From assembly GCA_031406155.1 (NCBI GenBank), contig JANOGW010000003.1, forward strand, positions 62,001 through 126,000: a stretch of DNA of 64,000 nt. The letters run 5' to 3'. Below the pieces are notes generated by a model. It was not told where the DNA came from and ran no database searches. It worked only from the letters and a program-made list of their open reading frames with translations. Origin of the DNA: JACMNW01 sp031406155 (GTDB taxonomy: Bacteria; Pseudomonadota; Alphaproteobacteria; Rhodobacterales; Rhodobacteraceae). Positions 57,780 through 64,000 of the stretch are shown piece by piece (within the stretch, counting starts at the first letter, position 1; every line of letters begins with the position of its first letter). A program made the position numbers and the translations under genes.

Positions 57780-60188
57780 ATGAGTGACCAGCTTTCCGCC
57801 TCGTATCCAGTGCTTCCGCTGCGCGACATCGTGGTGTTCCCGCATATGATCGTGCCGCTGTTCGTGGGCCGTGAGAAATCCGTCCGCGCGCTGGAAGAGG
57901 TGATGGCAGATGACAAGCAGATCCTGCTGTCGTCGCAGATCGACCCCTCGATTGACGACCCAGCCACCGATGGCATCTACCGCGCCGGTGTGCTGGCCAA
58001 TGTGCTGCAACTGCTGAAGCTGCCCGATGGCACCGTGAAGGTGCTGGTCGAAGGCAAGGCGCGGGTGCGGATCAAGGAATTTGTCACCAACCCGTCGTTC
58101 TTCGAGGCAACGGCCGAACTTCTGACCGAAGAGCCCGGTGATCCGGCGTCGGTGCAGGCATTGGTGCGCGCGGTCGGCGAAGAATTCGAACGCTACGCCA
58201 AGATTCGCAAGAACATCCCCGAAGAGGCGCTGTCTGCCGTGGCCGAAACGCGCGAGCCGAACCGGCTGGCTGACCTCGTGTCCGGTCATCTGGGCGTTGA
58301 CGTGGCGTTGAAGCAGGACCTGCTGGAAACGCTGGACGTCGCGGTGCGGCTGGAAAAGGTCTACGGCCAGATGCAGGGCGAAATGTCGGTGCTTCAGGTT
58401 GAAAAGAAGATCAAGACCCGCGTGAAATCGCAGATGGAGCGGACGCAGCGCGAATATTATCTGAACGAGCAGATGAAGGCCATTCAGCGGGAACTTGGCG
58501 ATGGCGAAGAAGGCCAGAACGAAGTGACCGAACTGGAGGCCCGCATCGCCAAGACGCAGTTTTCGAAAGAAGCCCGCGACAAAGCAGAGGCAGAGCTGAA
58601 AAAGCTGAAATCCATGTCGCCGATGAGTGCGGAAGCAACTGTCGTGCGCAACTATCTCGATTGGCTGCTTGGCGTGCCATGGGGTGTGAAATCACGCACG
58701 AAGAAGGATCTTGGCAAAGCACAAGAGGTGCTGGATAACGATCACTACGGGCTTGAAAAGGTCAAGGAACGCATTGTCGAATACCTTGCGGTGCAAGCGC
58801 GTTCGGCCAAGATGAAAGGCCCGATCCTGTGCCTTGTCGGCCCGCCCGGCGTTGGCAAGACCTCGCTTGGCCGGTCGGTCGCGCGGGCCACAGGGCGCGA
58901 GTTTATTCGCATCTCGCTTGGCGGGGTACGTGACGAATCCGAGATACGCGGTCACCGGCGTACGTACATTGGTTCGATGCCTGGCAAGATCATTCAGGCG
59001 CTGAAAAAGGCGAAAACGACCAACCCATTGATCTTGCTGGACGAGATTGACAAGATGGGGCAGGATTTCCGCGGCGATCCGGCCTCCGCCATGTTGGAGG
59101 TGCTGGATCCGGAACAAAACTCCACCTTCGTCGATCACTATCTCGAAGTGGAATACGATCTTTCGAACGTGATGTTTATCACCACGGCGAACTCGTACAA
59201 CATGCCCAGCCCTTTGCTGGACCGGATGGAGATCATCCCACTTGCGGGATACACCGAAGACGAAAAGCGTGAAATTGCAAAGGGTCACCTGATCGGCAAA
59301 CAGATCACCAACCATGCGCTTAAGAAGGGTGAATTCAAGATCACCGACGACGCGCTGCTTGAGATGATCCGCACCTATACGCGCGAGGCCGGCGTGCGGA
59401 ACCTGGAACGCGAGATTGCGAAACTGGCGCGCAAGGCGGTAACCGAAATCGTCAAGGGCAAATCGAAAACGGTCGAGGTTACGCCGGACAAGCTGGAAAG
59501 TTATCTTGGCGTCAAACGCTACCGCTATGGTCTGGCCGAACTTGAAGATCAGGTCGGTGTGGTAACGGGCCTTGCCTGGACGTCCGTCGGTGGCGAGTTG
59601 TTGCAGATCGAAGCCCTGCGTCTGCCCGGCAAGGGTCGCATGAAGACCACCGGCAAGCTGGGCGATGTGATGAAGGAAAGCATCGATGCCGCCTCTAGCT
59701 TCGTGCGATCGATCAGCCCCGAGATCGGTGTCAAACCGCCGCTGTTTGAATCGATCGACATCCACGTCCACGTGCCGGAAGGAGCAACGCCGAAAGATGG
59801 CCCGTCTGCAGGGGTTGGGATGGTCACTTCGATCGTGTCGGTTCTGACAGGCATTCCCGTGCGCCGCGATATCGCCATGACCGGCGAGGTGACGTTGCGC
59901 GGCAATGTCCTGCCGATCGGCGGCCTGAAGGAAAAGCTGATGGCAGCCTTGCGTGGGGGGATCAAGACGGTGCTGATCCCGCAAGAAAACGCCAAGGATC
60001 TGACCGAAATCGCGGAAAACGTGAAGCAGGGCCTGACCATCATTCCGGTCAGCCATGTGCGCGAAGTTCTGCAACACGCTCTTGTTCGCGCGCCGGTCGC
60101 GATTGAATGGGATGAGGCGGCAGAAGAAGCGGCCGCCGCAGCCAAGCGCGGCGCATCTGATCAAAGCCCGGCCCAAACCGCGCACTGA
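57780..60188 (+). CDS. lon: ATP-dependent protease Lon
   Basis: A hexameric quality-control and regulatory protease. The start at 57780 (MSDQLSASYPVLPLRDIVVFPHM) follows AAAGGACAAAGC; an in-frame extension to 57729 is not family-like. The 802 residues hold the N-terminal LON domain and the AAA+ module (Walker A GPPGVGKTS, Walker B ILLDEIDKMG). The Ser-Lys protease domain carries Ser676 in PKDGPSAGVGM and Lys719 in GGLKEKL. Upstream, a TTGACA at 57672-57677 may be part of the promoter. A terminator follows at 60205-60240. Confidence 0.97.
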   Translation: MSDQLSASYPVLPLRDIVVFPHMIVPLFVGREKSVRALEEVMADDKQILLSSQIDPSIDDPATDGIYRAGVLANVLQLLKLPDGTVKVLVEGKARVRIKEFVTNPSFFEATAELLTEEPGDPASVQALVRAVGEEFERYAKIRKNIPEEALSAVAETREPNRLADLVSGHLGVDVALKQDLLETLDVAVRLEKVYGQMQGEMSVLQVEKKIKTRVKSQMERTQREYYLNEQMKAIQRELGDGEEGQNEVTELEARIAKTQFSKEARDKAEAELKKLKSMSPMSAEATVVRNYLDWLLGVPWGVKSRTKKDLGKAQEVLDNDHYGLEKVKERIVEYLAVQARSAKMKGPILCLVGPPGVGKTSLGRSVARATGREFIRISLGGVRDESEIRGHRRTYIGSMPGKIIQALKKAKTTNPLILLDEIDKMGQDFRGDPASAMLEVLDPEQNSTFVDHYLEVEYDLSNVMFITTANSYNMPSPLLDRMEIIPLAGYTEDEKREIAKGHLIGKQITNHALKKGEFKITDDALLEMIRTYTREAGVRNLEREIAKLARKAVTEIVKGKSKTVEVTPDKLESYLGVKRYRYGLAELEDQVGVVTGLAWTSVGGELLQIEALRLPGKGRMKTTGKLGDVMKESIDAASSFVRSISPEIGVKPPLFESIDIHVHVPEGATPKDGPSAGVGMVTSIVSVLTGIPVRRDIAMTGEVTLRGNVLPIGGLKEKLMAALRGGIKTVLIPQENAKDLTEIAENVKQGLTIIPVSHVREVLQHALVRAPVAIEWDEAAEEAAAAAKRGASDQSPAQTAH

Positions 60189-60204
60189 TCCGTTTACGAC
60201 GACA

Positions 60205-60240
60205 GAAAAGCGCGCCGCACTGGCGCGCTTTTCATTTTTA
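60205..60240 (+). terminator. Rho-independent terminator of lon
   Basis: An 11-bp stem AAAAGCGCGCC/GGCGCGCTTTT (60206-60216, 60222-60232) is followed by CATTTTTA, 17 bases after the stop. Confidence 0.9.
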
Positions 60241-60690
60241 TAACAGTGCGTTATTGGATGATGCTGACGCGCAATCTGAACTTTGTGTGGCAGATGCCAC
60301 GCGGACGATCTGGCCTGCGGTCGGCCGGTTTGGGCATTGTGATGGGATGGACTTGTCTGCAAGCAGATGGCACATCAACCGGCACGACCGATAATCCGAT
60401 GCCATATTTCTGTTTGCCGCATTTTTGACGTCGACCCGTTGCTGACTTTCGTTGAACCGGGCGAATAACAGTGTCGTCGGATCTGAATTGTGAAGCGTAA
60501 ATTCTTGCGCCGACAAACCCTCGTCGGTACCGCCGACAAATTGCGATCGTAGATCGGTTCCATGAAATGGCGGAGTGTCGTATTGGCTGCGCCACTGAAA
60601 AGAGGCGTTCGAGTTCAACACAGTTCTTCTTCTATTTCTATGTGCGCGCGGAAATGTTGTTTTCAAACTTCTGGCAGGTCTCACCGGCAA
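60241..60690. other. 450-bp region without a recognised gene
   Basis: It is visibly poorer in GC than the neighbouring genes. Open frames of 60-150 codons cross it on both strands, but none has a ribosome site plus a recognisable domain, and codon choice looks random. No tRNA or known structured RNA was recognised. It could hold decayed mobile DNA or an unannotated RNA. Confidence 0.4.
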
Positions 60691-60692
60691 AG

Positions 60693-60722
60693 AAAAAAAC
60701 GCACCCAGAAGGCGCGTTTTTC
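60693..60722 (-). terminator. Rho-independent terminator of the 67-aa gene
   Basis: Arms AAAAACGCACC and GGCGCGTTTTT (60695-60705, 60711-60721) pair with one mismatch, and on the minus strand a T run follows. It lies 36 bases after the stop of the small exported protein. Confidence 0.75.
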
Positions 60723-60757
60723 GAAGGCAAATTCAGCCGCTGCGATTGCGAGCGATC

Positions 60758-60961
60758 TTATGCGCCGCCGTTGGAACCGCTGGATGCCGCTGCGATCAGC
60801 AAGACAAGCAACAGGATCGGTATGACGATGCCGGCGGACGAAGACGAGGTTGCAGCCTCGACCACTTCAGGCTCCATGATCGGTTCGCCAAGACCACCGG
60901 CATTGGCGGCCATTGCCGAAAGCGCCAACACCGCCGAAGTTGTGATAAGAAGTTTACGCAT
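60758..60961 (-). CDS. Small exported/membrane protein, 67 aa
   Basis: GGAGGAAAAACA stands right before the ATG, a strong ribosome site. The protein begins with a signal peptide (MRKLLITTSAVLALSAMAANA, cleavage after residue 21). A short acidic stretch (GEPIMEPEVVEAATSSSS) and one hydrophobic helix (AGIVIPILLLVLLIAAASSG) follow, with a glycine-rich end. The mature form would be a ~46-residue membrane peptide. I recall similar small proteins in Rhodobacterales but know no function. Own terminator at 60693-60722, so a single-gene unit. Confidence 0.75.
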   Translation of the reverse strand: MRKLLITTSAVLALSAMAANAGGLGEPIMEPEVVEAATSSSSAGIVIPILLLVLLIAAASSGSNGGA

Positions 60962-61207
60962 TGTTTTTCCTCCAGGTTACTATTCGACAGGCACGTTACG
61001 AAAGTAGGGACATCTGTCAACTCAGAATTAGCCACTTTGTCACACACTATGCCAGCCGATCTTCGCTATTGCGATCAAACACCTTGATTGGTGTGCTTTT
61101 GGCCACGCAATGCAAAGCCTGACAAGCAGCAGCCGGCCCCTATATCCGGTGGCGCATCGTGGAATACTGCGCTAGGGTATCGGGCAATGCATCGCAAGGA
61201 AGGCCGA

Positions 61208-61684
61208 ATGACCATGGTCGCAAAACCGAAGCCAACGAAAGTAGTGGTTGCCAAACCGACAGCCGCCAAAGTGCGCGCACCGGCAGCCAAAAAGGCGGCG
61301 GATAATGCGCCTGCCGCACCAAAAGTCATCGCGAAAGCGGATACCGTGGCAACACCACCGCAGGGTGTGACGCGGGTGGCGACCGATAAGGCACCCGCAA
61401 ATGACGGCGGTTTGAAAAAGAAGGCGCTGATCGAAAAGGTAGTCGCAACGACTGGCGCAAAAAAAGCTTTGGTGCGCGAAATTATCGAGGCCACGCTGAA
61501 CGTGCTTGGTGATGCTCTGTCGAAGGGAACCATGCTGAACCTGCCGCCCTTTGGCAAAGCCAAGGTAAGCCGGGCTTCGGAGGCTGGATCGGGCAAGGCC
61601 ATGACCGTCAAGCTGCGCCGTGGGCCGGGCAATGGGGCAGGCGGTGCCAAGGCCAAGCTGGCCCTTGCGGATGCGGAAGACTAA
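61208..61684 (+). CDS. HU/IHF-family DNA-binding protein with Lys/Ala-rich N-terminal tail, 158 aa
   Basis: A nucleoid-type protein. The start at 61208 (MTMVAKPKPTKVVVAKPTAAK) follows AAGGAAGG. The first ~68 residues are a disordered, lysine-, alanine- and proline-rich tail, like that of histone H1-type proteins. The HU domain runs from about residue 70: KKKALIEKVVATTGAKKALVREIIEATLNVLGDALSKGTMLNLPPFGKAKVSRA. The arginine arm region MTVKLRRGPG is present but the C-terminal helix is short, so the domain is slightly reduced from the 90 residues of HU. The gene is followed by two tRNA-Val genes. Confidence 0.85.
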   Translation: MTMVAKPKPTKVVVAKPTAAKVRAPAAKKAADNAPAAPKVIAKADTVATPPQGVTRVATDKAPANDGGLKKKALIEKVVATTGAKKALVREIIEATLNVLGDALSKGTMLNLPPFGKAKVSRASEAGSGKAMTVKLRRGPGNGAGGAKAKLALADAED

Positions 61685-61704
61685 CGCTAGTTAACCGCCG
61701 AAAC

Positions 61705-61779
61705 GGGTGATTAGCTCAGTGGTAGAGCGCTTCGTTCACATCGAAGATGTCAGGGGTTCAAATCCCTTATCACCCACCA
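61705..61779 (+). tRNA. tRNA-Val (CAC)
   Basis: Acceptor GGGTGAT pairs with ATCACCC, followed by A and encoded CCA. The anticodon arm CTTCG-TTCACAT-CGAAG gives CAC. D-arm GCTC...GAGC and T-arm AGGGG-TTCAAAT-CCCTT (with a G-T pair) are regular. 75 bases. Confidence 0.96.
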
Positions 61780-61867
61780 TCCCCAGTGTTGACCGTGAAA
61801 TTTGCTGCTGCACCGTTCACAAAAGGGGTTGTGAAGCGCAAGGCTCAGGCGATATACGCTGCCCAAT

Positions 61868-61943
61868 GGGTTGTTAGCTCAGTTGGTAGAGCGTCTCGTT
61901 TACACCGAGAATGTCGGCGGTTCGAGCCCGTCACGACCCACCA
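61868..61943 (+). tRNA. tRNA-Val (UAC)
   Basis: Acceptor GGGTTGT pairs with ACGACCC (one G-T), followed by A and encoded CCA. The anticodon arm TCTCG-TTTACAC-CGAGA gives TAC. 76 bases. It lies 88 bases after the other valine tRNA, so they may be co-transcribed. Confidence 0.96.
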
Positions 61944-62085
61944 TTCCCCTATTGTTGTCGCCAAATCGGTTGCCTTGATGTGCAATGGTGCACAGTGTGC
62001 GGGCCGAGATCATGCATGACAGGCCCGGCTCTCGGTCTTATCTTGAGCCGCATGCCCCATCTTTGGAGCGCTGAATGAGGATCAG

Positions 62086-63024
62086 ATGAGCTGGAACCCT
62101 GCGCTTGACCCGTCCATCCCGATCGGTGACGCCGTTGATTTGATTGATACCGTCATCGTGGCGCGTGCCCGTGATCTGGGTGGTTTTGAAGTGCGCCGCG
62201 CCCTGCCGTCAGCGACCCGCCAGATGGTGGGGCCCTTCATCTTTTTCGATCAGATGGGCCCCGCCGAGTTTCTGACCGGACAGGGCATCGATGTGCGCCC
62301 GCATCCCCATATCGGGTTGGCAACCGTCACTTATCTTCTGCGTGGCCGAATTCATCACCGCGACAGTCTGGGAACCGATCAATGGATCGAACCCGGCGCG
62401 GTTAACTGGATGTTGGCCGGGCAGGGAATCACGCACTCCGAACGGATGGATGGTGCGATGCTGGCTAAGCCGCATTCGCTGTTCGGCTTGCAAACCTGGA
62501 TCGCGCTGCCAAAAGATCGCGAGGATGACGGGGCCGCTTTCGTGCATGCCCCGCAAACCGATCTGCCGGTTCTGGACGGCGAGGGCAAATCCGTGCGCCT
62601 TATCCTGGGAAATGCGTGGGGTGCGACGGCCCCGATCGAAACCCCGTCCGAAATGTTCTATGCCGATGCCACGCTTAAGGCGGGGGCAAGCATCCCGTTG
62701 CCGGACAATCACGAAGATCGCGGCGTCTATATTCTGGCGGGCGATGTGACTATGGCTGGCGAAACCTATCGGACGGGTCGGATGTTGGTCTTTCGCCCCG
62801 GCGACCGGATTTCCGTGAAAGCAGGCGATACCGGTGCGCGGATCATGCTGCTTGGTGGCGCCACAATGGACGGGCCGCGACATATCTGGTGGAATTTCGT
62901 CGCATCGTCGCAAGACCGCATCGCCGCCGCGAAAGAGGCCTGGCGCGCGGGCGACTGGGCGCATGGCCGCTTTCGCCTGCCCCCCAGCGACGACAAGGAC
63001 TTCATTCCGGCACCAGACCAATGA
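62086..63024 (+). CDS. Pirin-family protein, 312 aa
   Basis: A bicupin of the pirin family; some members are quercetin 2,3-dioxygenases, others regulate metabolism. The N-terminal cupin carries the metal-site block DVRPHPHIGLATVTYLLRGRIHHRDSLG (His-x-His and Glu/His positions) and the GAVNWMLAGQGITHSER block. LFGLQTWIALP and the second cupin (ILAGDVTMAGETYRTGRMLVFRPGDRISVKAGDTGARIMLLGG) follow. The C-terminus RHIWWNFVASSQDRIAAAKEAWRAGDW is typical. GAGGATC precedes the start. No partner genes; substrate unknown. Confidence 0.92.
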   Translation: MSWNPALDPSIPIGDAVDLIDTVIVARARDLGGFEVRRALPSATRQMVGPFIFFDQMGPAEFLTGQGIDVRPHPHIGLATVTYLLRGRIHHRDSLGTDQWIEPGAVNWMLAGQGITHSERMDGAMLAKPHSLFGLQTWIALPKDREDDGAAFVHAPQTDLPVLDGEGKSVRLILGNAWGATAPIETPSEMFYADATLKAGASIPLPDNHEDRGVYILAGDVTMAGETYRTGRMLVFRPGDRISVKAGDTGARIMLLGGATMDGPRHIWWNFVASSQDRIAAAKEAWRAGDWAHGRFRLPPSDDKDFIPAPDQ

Positions 63025-63116
63025 TCGGGCACCGCTTTTTCCATCAAGCGGCGCTTGACGCCGCGCCGCGCCTTCCGTAATACCCCCTCACGTTCGGGCG
63101 TCCCGGGCGCAGATGC

Positions 63117-63193
63117 GCGGTTGTAGCTCAGTTGGTTAGAGTACCGGCCTGTCACGCCGGGGGTCGCGGGTTCGAGCCCCGTCAACCGCGCCA
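63117..63193 (+). tRNA. tRNA-Asp (GUC)
   Basis: Acceptor GCGGTTG pairs with CAACCGC, followed by G and encoded CCA. The anticodon arm CCGGC-CTGTCAC-GCCGG gives GTC. T-arm GCGGG-TTCGAGC-CCCGT. 77 bases. Confidence 0.97.
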
Positions 63194-63222
63194 TTTCTTA
63201 CTTTTTTCCTACAGTTAAGTGG

Positions 63223-63666
63223 CTAAAGCGGCATCCGGTAGCGGACGTGGCCATCAGCTTTGGCAAAATGATCATAAAGACGGCGCGCCGTCTGGTTGTT
63301 TTCATCAGTATGCCAATAAAGGCGCTTGCAGCCTTTTGCGCGTGCGATTTCGATCAGATCGTCGATCAATGCGCGCCCAATGCCGTGGCCGCGCGCGGTT
63401 TGATCAAGAAACAGGTCTTCAAGATAGCAGTCATCACCGGCCACCCAAGTTGAGACGTGATGATGGTGGATGGCAAAGCCGACCAGGGCACCATCAAGAA
63501 AGACAAACCGCCCCGCCAACCTTGAGGACGGATCAAGAAGGCGCGCCCAAGTGTGGTCGGTCACCTCTGGCGATAAAGTAACGTTGTAGAAGGCCAGATA
63601 CTGCCCCCAAAGATCTTGCCAAGCGGCTTTATCCGCGAAAGCGGCATCCCTGAGTTCTATTTGCAT
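63223..63666 (-). CDS. GNAT-family N-acetyltransferase, 147 aa
   Basis: Single-domain acetyl-CoA-dependent transferase. Strand 4 and the acetyl-CoA loop read DCYLEDLFLDQTARGHGIGRALIDDLIEIARAKG (Q/R-x-x-G-x-G/A motif as ARGHGIG). The C-terminal KRLYWHTDENNQTARRLYDHF block is also typical. The N-terminus (MQIELRDAAFADKAAWQDLWGQYLAFY) fits the family's first strand and helix. Substrate unknown; small-molecule or polyamine acetylation are common roles. Stand-alone gene, convergent with tRNA-Asp. Confidence 0.88.
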   Translation of the reverse strand: MQIELRDAAFADKAAWQDLWGQYLAFYNVTLSPEVTDHTWARLLDPSSRLAGRFVFLDGALVGFAIHHHHVSTWVAGDDCYLEDLFLDQTARGHGIGRALIDDLIEIARAKGCKRLYWHTDENNQTARRLYDHFAKADGHVRYRMPL

Positions 63667-63717
63667 GGCCTTGGTCCTTGAAAGATTTAGACAATCCGAG
63701 CGATAGTACCTGCCATA

Positions 63718-64000
63718 TCACATCAGTTTTGCCAATATACGGGCCCAAGACCGGATGCCTTTGTGAAAACTTTCCACATCGTATTTTTCATTCGGCGAGT
63801 GAATTTGGTCGTCATCCTTGGCAAAGCCAACCAGCATCGCATCCATCCCGAGGTAGGTTTTGAAATAGCCCGCAATCGGGATCGAGCCTCCCGAACCGAT
63901 GAATGCGGCGGCGTGGCCCCATTCTTCGGTCAGGGCGTGCCGTGCGGCCTCGAACGCCGGATCAGTAACCGACATGACCGAGGCAGGGCTGCCGTCGATC
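63718..64000 (-). CDS. M20-family peptidase/dipeptidase, C-terminal end (5' part outside window)
   Basis: About 93 residues up to a TGA at 63718-63720; the frame continues past base 64000. The blocks SVTDPAFEAARHALTEEWGHAAAFIGSGGSIPI, GYFKTYLGMDAMLVGFAKDDDQIHSPNEKYDVESFHKGIRSWARIL are the C-terminal catalytic end of M20 dipeptidases. The HSPNEKYD motif holds the metal-binding His. The in-frame ATG at 63975 is internal. Confidence 0.85.
   Translation of the reverse strand, partial: IDGSPASVMSVTDPAFEAARHALTEEWGHAAAFIGSGGSIPIAGYFKTYLGMDAMLVGFAKDDDQIHSPNEKYDVESFHKGIRSWARILAKLM

Noticed and set aside
58692..60362. Long minus-strand open frame opposite lon
   Set aside because: The sequence is an antisense shadow of lon; the product is rich in Arg, His and Gln with no motif.
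60238..60690. Open frame of 150 codons after lon on the minus strand
   Set aside because: Codon choice and composition look random and no family features were seen; it also runs through the lon terminator.
1..64000. CRISPR arrays, prophage, toxin-antitoxin or restriction systems
   Set aside because: No regularly spaced repeats, phage structural genes or defence gene families were seen anywhere in the window.

Overview
The window is high-GC chromosomal DNA from an alphaproteobacterium, almost certainly a phototrophic member of the Rhodobacterales (Rhodobacter/Roseobacter group). Supporting signs are the glnB-glnA pair, a lipoyl-bearing E1-beta in the pdhABC cluster, a B12-dependent ribonucleotide reductase (nrdJ), a pucBAC light-harvesting operon with PpsR/CrtJ-type operators, and several small dispersed repeats that I associate with this order. 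The assignment rests on gene content and motif recognition; no database search was run.

Region 1 (1-31300) is mostly housekeeping. It holds the end of a DUF3445-type gene, a hypothetical gene, glnA and glnB, a bifunctional NAD(P)HX repair enzyme (with an in-frame palindromic insertion and a compositionally foreign middle), a Hint-domain protein, tRNA-Leu and tig. It continues with an EamA transporter, an acyltransferase, rpsF-rpsR-rplI, fabD, cysE, pdhABC, an FtsB-like protein, a class I aldolase, an SDR and pgk. After these come two overlapping cyclophilin genes, tyrS, anmK, rarD, a desaturase, an SDR, eno, another EamA transporter and a DUF533 protein.

Region 2 (31400-36940) has a further EamA transporter and nrdJ. 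A long nrdJ leader carries DnaA-like boxes and a tandem pair of NrdR-like boxes. A 62-residue conserved small protein follows.

Region 3 (36936-56410) is the accessory highlight: about 16 genes for uptake and oxidation of a (deoxy)sugar. They include a UxaA-type dehydratase, a GntR/FCD regulator, an aldo/keto reductase, a BtpA-M42-FGGY kinase module, two FucU-type mutarotases and a CUT1 ABC transporter. An SGNH hydrolase, a ribokinase-like kinase, an SDR and a fumarylacetoacetase-family hydrolase complete it. Four copies of one 12-bp palindrome (CTAACATGTTAG and one-mismatch variants) lie in every promoter region of this cluster and nowhere else that I saw. They define a local regulon, probably of the GntR protein. 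The enzymes fit a non-phosphorylative L-fucose-like route ending in pyruvate plus a C3 product. The pucBAC operon (46821-48931) and one following gene sit inside this locus and separate the ABC permeases from their binding protein. Its PucA has Phe44-Leu45, the pair known from blue-shifted B800-820 antennae, and an unusual C-terminal extension of about 45 residues.

Region 4 (56459-64000) returns to housekeeping genes: tgt, lon, a small exported protein, an HU-like protein, two tRNA-Val, a pirin, tRNA-Asp, a GNAT acetyltransferase and the 3' end of an M20 peptidase.
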